DNA of 64,000 nt from Xanthomonas theicola (GTDB lineage Bacteria; Pseudomonadota; Gammaproteobacteria; Xanthomonadales; Xanthomonadaceae): positions 40,001 to 104,000 of the forward strand of contig NZ_CP049017.1 in assembly GCF_014236795.1 (NCBI RefSeq), given 5' to 3'. Positions 10,656 to 19,000 of the stretch are shown here, one piece after another. Within the stretch, counting starts at the first letter, position 1, and every line of letters begins with the position of its first letter. The notes under the pieces are model-generated. The model was not told the origin of the DNA, made no database searches, and saw only the letters and a program-made list of their open reading frames with translations. Both the position numbers and the translations under genes were made by a program.

Positions 10656-12382
10656 TTGCAGCCACACCTAGAAATAGAAGAATCTACAACGGTGGACGAG
10701 CCCACCATACCTCCAGCACCTATCTCAAAGCCGCGACTTAGACCAGATTCAAAGGGGTTGTATGCGCCGGAACGTTCCGGAGGACTCAGCGCTCCCCCAT
10801 CACCACCAATCTGAATCATTGAAATTCCATAACCCACACCTACGGTGACACCAGCACTCCACATAGAGAACCATCCGTTCATGACGTTAGGGTTAATATA
10901 ATTCAATTCATCCCGAACAGTAATACTCGACGTTGTTAAACTAAAGGGAGGCACTCCTTTTATTTCGACACCTATTGTTGCACCTACGGCAACAATTTCT
11001 GCATGTCCCTGCTGGCCATTTATGCATTCCGAATCGAGAGAAAATCTATAGAAACCACCGCCGACCCCAGCAGAGACACCTCCCCCAGTTGATGTTCCAG
11101 TCCATTTTATCAATCCAAGCGGATCAATGTAGTTGATAGGATTTTGATCCACATATCCATACCCATTTATTCCACCAGCCAACCCAATCGGATCCTCACT
11201 CACGAACCGCCCCCACTCCGGCCGGTAGTACCGCGCCCGGTAGTAGTACAGCCCGCTCGCGTCCTTCTCCCGACCGGTGTACTGGTACGGGTTCGTGTAG
11301 GCCGTGCTGCTCTGCGTGGTCGTGCCGTACGGGTCGTAGTCGTAGCGCTGTACGGCGTTACCCGCCGCGTTGGTCAGCAAGCGCGTGCTGCCCAGCCGAT
11401 CGGTCAGCAAGTAGGTCCGCCCGCCCGTGTCGTTGCGCGCGTAGCGCTGGTCGATGCCCAGGCCGGTCAGGAGCGGGTTGACTGTGTCGCCCTGCGTCTC
11501 CTGCACCGCGTCCAGGCCGTCGTACAGGTACTGCGTGGTCGTGCCGCCCTCGGTCTTTTCGATGCGCCGGCCCAGGCCGTCGTAGCGGTAGCTGGCGATC
11601 ACCGTCTCGCCCTGACGGATCTGGCTCAGCCGCTCGCGCTCGTCCCACACGTAGCGGCGGCCGCCGTCGTCGAGCAGGTGGCCATTGGCGTCGTAGTTCA
11701 CGCCCACGCCGTTGGCCCGGGTCTGCCGGTTGTTGTCGTCGAAGCCGTGGTCGCCGCTGGCCGACGGCAGCGCCTGCGGGGCGTGCGTGCCGGTCTGCGC
11801 CACCAGTTGGCCGCTGCCGTCGTAGCCGTAGCCCAGGCGGCCCAGGGCGCTCTGCCCGGCCTTGCCCCAGCCCAGGCCGGTCACCTGGCCGGCGGCGTTG
11901 TAGCTGTACACGCTCTGCACCTGGTTCGGCAGCGTCTGCCGGATCAGGCGGTTGGCCGCGTCGTAGGCCAAGCTCACCGTTTCATTCCCCTGGCTGAGGC
12001 CGGTCAGGCGATCGGCGCCGTCGTAGGCGTACACCACCTCGGTCTGCGTGCCTGCCTGCATGCGGGTGCGACGGCCCACGGCATCGTAGGCATAGCGGAG
12101 CGTGCCCTGTGGGCTGTCGGCGGTGATGAGCTGGTCGAACTCATCGTAACTCCAGCTCAACGTCCCGGACTGGCTGTCGGCCAGCGCCACCCGCCGGTTG
12201 CCCGCGTCGTAGCGGGCGGTCAGCGTGCCGCCCTGCCCGCGGTAGCCGGTGGTGGTCGGCCGACCGAGGGCGTCGTAGGCGTAGCGGGTGACGCGATCGC
12301 GCCGGTCGGTGTAGGCAGTGACCCGGCCCATCGCATCGTAGCTCCAGCGCTCCACCTGGCCCAGCGCATCGGTGCGGCTCAC
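10652..12382 (-). CDS. Rhs C-terminal half: YD-repeat core and toxin tip 1 (separated from N-terminal half by TAA)
   Basis: Continues in the same frame as the gene ending at 12407. Only a TAA codon lies between the two (GAGVT-stop-GYDARDRR), so this is the second part of one Rhs gene. A GTG at 12382 (SRTDALGQVERW) could in principle start it. Residues 1-400 are YD repeats ending FVSEDPIGLAGGINGYGYVD and then INYIDPLGL. The unique tip (about 150 residues) is glycine-rich with no recognised catalytic motif (VSAGVGGGFYRFSL, SMWSAGVTVGVGYGISM, FEIGAGGMVGSS) and ends CGCK. A membrane-protein immunity gene follows, which would fit a membrane-acting toxin. That inference is weak. Confidence 0.8.
   Translation of the reverse strand: MSRTDALGQVERWSYDAMGRVTAYTDRRDRVTRYAYDALGRPTTTGYRGQGGTLTARYDAGNRRVALADSQSGTLSWSYDEFDQLITADSPQGTLRYAYDAVGRRTRMQAGTQTEVVYAYDGADRLTGLSQGNETVSLAYDAANRLIRQTLPNQVQSVYSYNAAGQVTGLGWGKAGQSALGRLGYGYDGSGQLVAQTGTHAPQALPSASGDHGFDDNNRQTRANGVGVNYDANGHLLDDGGRRYVWDERERLSQIRQGETVIASYRYDGLGRRIEKTEGGTTTQYLYDGLDAVQETQGDTVNPLLTGLGIDQRYARNDTGGRTYLLTDRLGSTRLLTNAAGNAVQRYDYDPYGTTTQSSTAYTNPYQYTGREKDASGLYYYRARYYRPEWGRFVSEDPIGLAGGINGYGYVDQNPINYIDPLGLIKWTGTSTGGGVSAGVGGGFYRFSLDSECINGQQGHAEIVAVGATIGVEIKGVPPFSLTTSSITVRDELNYINPNVMNGWFSMWSAGVTVGVGYGISMIQIGGDGGALSPPERSGAYNPFESGLSRGFEIGAGGMVGSSTVVDSSISRCGCK
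11183..11943 (-). repeat. Rhs core duplicate segment A
   Basis: The copy within the main Rhs gene of the block repeated at 9630-10390 and, in part, inverted at 38569-38986. Confidence 0.88.
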
Positions 12383-12406
12383 CCGGCGGTCGCGCGCGTC
12401 GTAGCC

Positions 12407-15400
12407 TTAGGTCACCCCCGCGCCGTGCGGCAGCAGCACCGCGGACACGTTGCCGTTGGCGTCGTAGCCGGTCTCCACCGTGTGGCCGAGCGGGTCGACC
12501 GTTTTCACCAGCCGGCCCAGCGCGTCGTGTTCGAAACGCGTGATATTGCCCTGCGCGTCCTCGGTCGCGATCATCCGGCCCAGGCCGTCGTAGCGGAACG
12601 TCAGCGTGCGGCCCAGCGCGTCGGTCGTCCCGGTCAGGTCCTCGCCGCGCCAGATGAACGCCGTGCTGTGGCCGAGCGCGTCGGTCAGGCTCACGCGCTG
12701 GCCCGCCGCGTTGCAGGTCGCCCGGGTCACCTGGCCCAGCGGATCGGTCACCGCGGTCAGGCAGCCCGCCGTGTAGCCGAAATAGGTCGTGCGCTCCAGC
12801 GCGTCGGTGACCGAGGCCGGGTCGCCCTGGGCGGTGTAGGTCAGCCGGGTGGTGCGCGCCTGCGCGGTGCCGGCCAGGGCCTGGATCTGGATCGTGCGCC
12901 CGGCGCTGTCGTAGCGGTACGCGGTGCGCCGGCCCAGCGGGTCGATGCGCGCCGTCATCCGGCCTTCCCCGTCGCGCTCGAAATGGTATGCCTGCGCCAG
13001 CGGGGTGCCATAGGCCAAGGTGTCGGAGACCGGGTACAGGCCACTGCCGAACACCACGCGGCGCTGGCTGCCGTCCGGATGCGTGACCAGGGTGCCGGTG
13101 GTACCGCCATCGACGTGGTCGTACTGGATGCGGTAGACCGCACCGTCGGCGAGCGTCTGTTTGAGGACGCGACCGGTGGTGGTGGGCGTGCCGTCGGCCG
13201 ACGGCATTTCCTCGTATTCGTTCAGGAGCACGCGGTTGCCGCGCTGATCGTGGATCGTCGACAGACGGTTCTGCTGCGCGGTTCCGGCACCCCAGCTCCG
13301 ATACGCGTAACGCCGTTCGGTGTTGTCCGGATAGAGGACCTTTTCCAGCAGGCCCTGCGCGTTGTACGCGTAACGCCAGGTCGTGCCCCGCATGTCGCTG
13401 GCCGAGACGATCCGGTTCTGCGTGTCGTAGTCCAGATCGAGGTAGCGGCCGTTCGCCGACAGGATGCGGCTGACGCGGCCGGCGTCGTAGACGTAGTCGG
13501 TCTTGTTGCCATGGCGGTCCTGGCTCCACAGGATCCGGTTCGGACTGTGCGGCTCGAACGCCATCTGCGCGCCGTCGCGCAGCGTCAGCCGGTACTTGTA
13601 GCCGTTGCTGCTCTCGGTCACCAGGGTTGCACCGGACATGCCATGCTTGCCATCGTAACGCCAGCTGCCGTAGGCGCCGGAACCGGAGACCTGTTTGAAG
13701 ACCAGCGGCGTGCCGTTGGGCAAGACCAGCTGCAACTCGCTGTAGCTGGAACGCGTCAGGCTGAGGCGGTAGGCGAAGCCGGCCGAGGTGCCGTAGCCGA
13801 ACTCGCGCTTGACCCGGTCGGTGGGCCGGTAGTGGCGTGCCAGCACGATCGGCACGCTGCCGTTGATCGCGATGTCGGTTTCCTGATACGAGAAACGGCC
13901 GGTCCTGAGGTCGATCGGATCGCCCGCGGTGGCGTTCGCGCCGGTGCCGGCGTTGCACTCGCCGCACTGCTGCGGATCCGGCGGCATGCCGTCTTCCGGC
14001 GCCGGGTCGTTGGGGCTGACCGCCGCGCCGAAGGTCGCCACCTCGCGCAAGGCCACACCGTCCTCGGGCACGAACTGGGTCTGGGCCGCGTTGACGCGGC
14101 CCTGGCCGTAGACACGCCAGCCTTCCATCGCGTCGTAGAGCCAGAAGTCCGCCGCGGTGCCTGCCGGATGATGGTCGTAATTGGGGTAGTGGACGCGCGC
14201 GCCACGGCCCGCTTCCGGCGTCAGGCCCTGCAGGACCGCGCCGCCCGGCTGCAGGGTGAAGTACATCGGGAAATTGGTCGGCAGCGGATACGGCGAGCGG
14301 TTGACCGGGGTCGGCACGATCGCCACTTCGGTCACGATCTTGCCCTTGTGATCGCGGACCACGGTGCCGGCCGGAATGCGCAGTTCCATGCCCGGCAGGT
14401 CGGGATGGGTCAGCACCAGGTCGCGCTTGGTCGGCGAGGCGATCCTGATCTTGTCGCGCGCGGCGATGCGCGGCAGCCACAGGGTGAAGGGCACCTGGGT
14501 CAGCGTGCCGGGCTGCACGTCCACGCCCACGACGAACTGGCCGTATTCCACGCCGGGCGCGTTGGCCGCGGTGCCGTCCACATAGACCTTCTGCCGTCCG
14601 GACGGCACGTCGTACAGCAGAAAGCGGCCTTCGCCGTTGGTCCGCGCGATGCGCTCGCCGATGCTGACCGCCACGCCGGCGACCGGCTGGCCGTCGGCGC
14701 GCAGGACCGCGCCGGTCAACGCGGTCTTGCGCCAGGCGCGGAACAGGTCCGGCATGAAGCCCAGCGGCATCGCCTCGGGCTGGCGCCCCGGCACGCGCCA
14801 GTTCTCGCCGGCGTTGTCCTGGCCAGGCGTCCAAATGCCGTCCTGCATCCGTCCCTGCCGCTGGCACAAGGCCAGCGTGCGCGACTTGCCTTCACAGTCG
14901 CTGGCGGCGCCGGCCGCGCCGTGGCCGGCGGCGTCGCTCTCGCGACCCGCTCGACCGTCGTGGGTGCGCACGTCGTGCGGGGGGGCCAGCGCGGCGGTGC
15001 GGAAATCCAGCGTCATCAGCGGCAGACGCGTGCCCTTCCGACTGCTGACGCCATCCACCATCAAGGTATACGGCGCATCGGGGAACAGCTGGCTGCGCGG
15101 GCTCACGAAGGCCAGGCGGCCGTTCTCCACCGCGACGACGCGCACCGCCGTGGCGCCCCCAGGACCGAACAAGGTGACGTTGGCCTCGCCGAGTTCGTCC
15201 AGCCGCACCGGCTCGGAGAACCGTAACGCCAGGCGCGCATCGACGGCCACGTCGGTGGCGCCCTGCGCCGGCATCGAACCGGCCAGGCCGAGCGCGAGCG
15301 ACGGGGTTTTCTCCACGGCGCCGGCGGCGGCGACCGCGTCGCGCTCGGGATCGAACAGCAGGTCGGCCCCGTCGCCAACACCGCCGGCGACCGCGCCGAG

Positions 15401-16018
15401 CAGGCGTACCCGGCCGTCGGCCTGGAGCGTCGCACGGTGCGTCTTGGCCGCCGGCTTGACGCCTTGCAGCGATGTCCACTGGCCGGAATCGGGGTTCCAC
15501 AGTTCGTAGTGGTACTGCTCGACGGTGCCCCCGGCGAACAGCACACGGCCATCGGTGAGCACGGTGGCGGTGTGGCCGCTGCGCGGCCGCATCGGCAGGC
15601 GCAGCGCCGGTTCGAGCGTGCGCAGCGCCGGATCGAACCACACACCGTTCTCTTGCAGATTGCCGCGCGCGCCATGGCCGCCCCAGATCAGCACGCGGCC
15701 ACTGGGCAGCAGCGTCAGGCTGGCATTGCGTCGGACCTCCGGCAGAGCCCAGGTGCGGGTGCGGGCGCTGGCCGCCCAGCCGGTCGCCTGCAGGCGCAGT
15801 TCGGTGCCGCTGGACGACAGGGACAGCCGTTGACCGCCGGCCAGACGCAGGGACTGTTCGATGCCGCTTGGCGCAGCGCTGCGCGGTGCCGGCACGGGCG
15901 CATTGTCTGGACCCGCCGACACCGACGCCGGCGGGTGGTCCGAGGCCGCGGCGGCGGCCACCAGGCCCAACAGCGTGCCTGCCATGACGGACATCCAGTT
16001 CTTGCGATTGCTAGCCAT
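12407..16018 (-). CDS. Secreted Rhs protein, N-terminal half (truncated by in-frame TAA)
   Basis: The chosen start is ATG 16018, preceded by aaggaatggag. A GTG at 16042 is the alternative. Domains in order: a signal peptide (NWMSVMAGTLLGLVAAAAA); a Kelch/galactose-oxidase-like propeller (LPSGRVLIWGGHG, SGHTATVLTDGRVLFAGG); an Ig-like segment (LRFSEPVRLDELG); a carboxypeptidase-regulatory-like fold (LTGAVLRADGQPVAGVAVS); a DUF6531-type start of Rhs (GDPIDLRTGRFSYQETDIAI); then YD repeats to TAA at 12407-12409. About 1200 residues remain of an expected protein of about 1790. It lies 58 bases downstream of the large repeat protein on the same strand, so the two are probably co-transcribed. Rhs shells encapsulate their toxin tip, and without readthrough no tip would be made. 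Confidence 0.85.
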   Translation of the reverse strand: MASNRKNWMSVMAGTLLGLVAAAAASDHPPASVSAGPDNAPVPAPRSAAPSGIEQSLRLAGGQRLSLSSSGTELRLQATGWAASARTRTWALPEVRRNASLTLLPSGRVLIWGGHGARGNLQENGVWFDPALRTLEPALRLPMRPRSGHTATVLTDGRVLFAGGTVEQYHYELWNPDSGQWTSLQGVKPAAKTHRATLQADGRVRLLGAVAGGVGDGADLLFDPERDAVAAAGAVEKTPSLALGLAGSMPAQGATDVAVDARLALRFSEPVRLDELGEANVTLFGPGGATAVRVVAVENGRLAFVSPRSQLFPDAPYTLMVDGVSSRKGTRLPLMTLDFRTAALAPPHDVRTHDGRAGRESDAAGHGAAGAASDCEGKSRTLALCQRQGRMQDGIWTPGQDNAGENWRVPGRQPEAMPLGFMPDLFRAWRKTALTGAVLRADGQPVAGVAVSIGERIARTNGEGRFLLYDVPSGRQKVYVDGTAANAPGVEYGQFVVGVDVQPGTLTQVPFTLWLPRIAARDKIRIASPTKRDLVLTHPDLPGMELRIPAGTVVRDHKGKIVTEVAIVPTPVNRSPYPLPTNFPMYFTLQPGGAVLQGLTPEAGRGARVHYPNYDHHPAGTAADFWLYDAMEGWRVYGQGRVNAAQTQFVPEDGVALREVATFGAAVSPNDPAPEDGMPPDPQQCGECNAGTGANATAGDPIDLRTGRFSYQETDIAINGSVPIVLARHYRPTDRVKREFGYGTSAGFAYRLSLTRSSYSELQLVLPNGTPLVFKQVSGSGAYGSWRYDGKHGMSGATLVTESSNGYKYRLTLRDGAQMAFEPHSPNRILWSQDRHGNKTDYVYDAGRVSRILSANGRYLDLDYDTQNRIVSASDMRGTTWRYAYNAQGLLEKVLYPDNTERRYAYRSWGAGTAQQNRLSTIHDQRGNRVLLNEYEEMPSADGTPTTTGRVLKQTLADGAVYRIQYDHVDGGTTGTLVTHPDGSQRRVVFGSGLYPVSDTLAYGTPLAQAYHFERDGEGRMTARIDPLGRRTAYRYDSAGRTIQIQALAGTAQARTTRLTYTAQGDPASVTDALERTTYFGYTAGCLTAVTDPLGQVTRATCNAAGQRVSLTDALGHSTAFIWRGEDLTGTTDALGRTLTFRYDGLGRMIATEDAQGNITRFEHDALGRLVKTVDPLGHTVETGYDANGNVSAVLLPHGAGVT

Positions 16019-16075
16019 GCACTTGCTCCATTCCTTATGCACTGGCTCGCGTCGATCGACGCGAACCAGGGACGA

Positions 16076-19000
16076 TTACTGCAGGGTCAACCCCACGCTC
16101 GCTGGGGCGCCATATGCCGGGCTCACGCTCACGTGGTACTCGCCACTCACCGGCAGAGGGGGCAGTTCCCATGCGTGGGCGGCGGTGGCGCTCAGCCCTG
16201 TCAGCGCGCTGCCATCGGGCTTGTAGAGCATGTAATAGATGCTCCCGCCCGACGGGATCGTGCTCTGGCCGGAAATCTGCAAGGTGACGCCCTTGCCCGC
16301 CTCGCCGTTGAAGCTCAGCCAGCCGTTCTGGCCCTGTCGAGGAAGTTCGAGTTGCAGGCGCGCGTTCCGACGCAGCGTCGCCGCCCGGTCGGTCGACAGC
16401 GTCGCCTTGAACGCGATCGTCTGGTCGGCCGTCTGCGGTGTCACGTAGAGCCGGTAGGTTCCGGCGACAGTGGCAGCGATGTCCATCTCGCAGCCGCCAG
16501 ACCGTGGATGGCACGAGGTGCTGGCAACGTAACCGTCGGGCCCGTAGGCGACCGCCGAGAAGTAGCTGCCGGCCGATGTCCGCAGATCGTCCAGTCCGAT
16601 GCCCAGGCGCTGGTTGGCCTTGGCCTGGAAGGTCAGGAAAGCGCTCTGCCCGCCGAAGTCGGTGGCGACCTGGGCCGAGGCGCCATCCACCTGCAGGGTG
16701 CTGCTGCCCGATGCCAGGGTGAGACGGACACGGCCGGTCTCGCCCTGGCCGGGATCCACCAGCACCGTGTATCTGCCACTGCTCGGCAGGCTCGGCAGGC
16801 TGATCGCATCGTAGTTGGCCGTGCTGGTGCTGGTCAGCAGCGCCCCATCGGGCCGGTAGATGCGATAGTAGAGGGTGCGCGCTGCGGGGACCGTGGCCTG
16901 GCCTGCGATCTGCAGCGACAGCCACTCGCCGGCCTGCCCCGAGAAGCTCAGGCGTGCGTTCTGGCCCCGGCGAGAAATCGCCAGATCGAGCGGCACGTCG
17001 CGTTCCAGGCTCGCAATCAGGTCCTGCGAGAGCGTGGCCTTGAAACGCATGGTCTGGCTGGCGCTCTGCGGCGTCACCACCACACTGTAGGTTCCTGCGG
17101 TCGCAGCGCGGATGTTGAGCGCGCAACCATCGTTGTAGATCATGCAGGCGGTGCTGTCGGCGCTGCTGCCGTCGGGACGATAGGCATAGACGCTCACATA
17201 CGTCCCGCTCGACACCGACAGCGCGCTGATGCCCAGTCCGAGCAGCTGGCCCGCTGTCGCCTGGAAGGTCAGATACGCCGATTGTCCCGGCTGCGCGGTC
17301 GACAGTTCGCCGGCATCGCCATCGACGACGGTGCCGCTGCCGGCGGTCAGTACCAGTTGGGATGTCACCGTGCTGCCGTAGCCCGGATCGACGAACACCA
17401 TGTACTCTCCACTCGCCGGCAATGTCGGCATATTGAGAGTGGTGTAGTGGGTGGTGCTGCCGATGGCCAGCAGTGCGCCGTCTGGCTTGTAGACTGCATA
17501 TCCGACGCTGTTGCCGGCCGGCAGCGTGGTCTGGCCGGCGATCTGCAGCGCCAGGCTCTGGCCGGCCTGCGCGGCGAAGCTCAAGCGCGCGTTCTGGCCA
17601 CGGCGCGGCACATCCAGCTTGAACGAGGTCTCCCGCGGCAGCGCCATGCGCAGGTCGTTGCTGACGCCGACCTTGTACTTCATCGTCTGGGTGGCATCCA
17701 GCGGCGTCACCACGATGCCGTAGGTACCGGCCTGCGGTGCGCGCAGATTCAGATCGCAGCCTTGATTGGACTGGTAGCAGGTCGCGCTGACGACGCTGCT
17801 GCCGTCCGGTCGATACACCTGGACCAAGACGTAGGATCCGCTGCTCAGCACAAGGTCGCTGATCCCCACGCCGATCCGCTGATCCACTTCGGTGACCGCG
17901 AACGTGGTGAAGGTCGCCTGGCCTCCGACGGTGGTGCTGAAACTGCCGTGCGCACCATCGATCACCGGCGCACCAGCGTTGCCGGCGGTCAACAGCACGC
18001 GCGCCTGCATCGTGGCGCCATAGCCCGGATCCACGAAGAGCAGGTACTCCCCACTGGCGGGCAGGTTCATCAGCCTGAGATCGTCATGCGTATCCACCGA
18101 GCTGCTGGTCAGCAGCCTGCCATCCGGCCGGTAGAGGGTATAGACCACCCCGCGCCCGCTCGGCACGGTCGATTGCCCGCTGATCTGCAGCGCCAAGTTC
18201 TCACCGGCCTGCGCGGTGAAGGTCATCCGTGCGTTCTGACCGCGACGCGGCACGGCCAGTTCGGCCGGCACTTCGCGCTGCAGCACCCCTCGCAGGTCGT
18301 TGGACAGCGTCGCCGTGAAGCGCGCCAACTGGCTGGCGTTCTGCGGCGTGACGACGATGCCGTAGGTGCCCACCATGGTGCTACGAATATCGAAGTCGCA
18401 ACTGCCATAACTCTGGTAGCAGATCTCACTTGCCTCCAGCGTTCCGTCCGGACGGTACACGCTGGCCTGCAGATAGGTTCCGGCGCTGAGTTCGATATCA
18501 CCGATCGCCAGGCCCAGAGACTGGCCGAGCTTGGTGGCGACGAACGTCAGGTAGGCCGGATGTCCGGAGATGGGCGCCACGAAATGCACAGGCTCGCCAT
18601 CCACGGCCAAGGCGGTCTGCCGGCCGTCGCTCAGCGTCACTCTCGCTTCCATCGTCTCGCCCTGCTCGGGATCGACGAAGACGTGGTGGCGTCCCGTCGC
18701 CGCGAGCGTCGGCAGCAAGAAGGTCTGGAAGCCGGTGCTGCTGCCTTCGACAAGCACGCTGCCATCCGGCTTGTGGACCTGATACCTGACCGATCTGGCC
18801 GCCGGCACCGTGGCCTGTGCTGCCACCTGCAGGGCCAGCGTTTCACCCGCCTGTGCATCGAAGTAGAGCTGCGCATTCTGGCCGCGGCGGGCGATCGCCA
18901 GTTGCAGCGATGCTTCGCGGGCGATGTCGGCGCGCAGGTCGTTGGACAGCGTCGCCTTGAATTGCATCGTCTGGCTGCCGCTGGCCGGCTCCACGATCAC

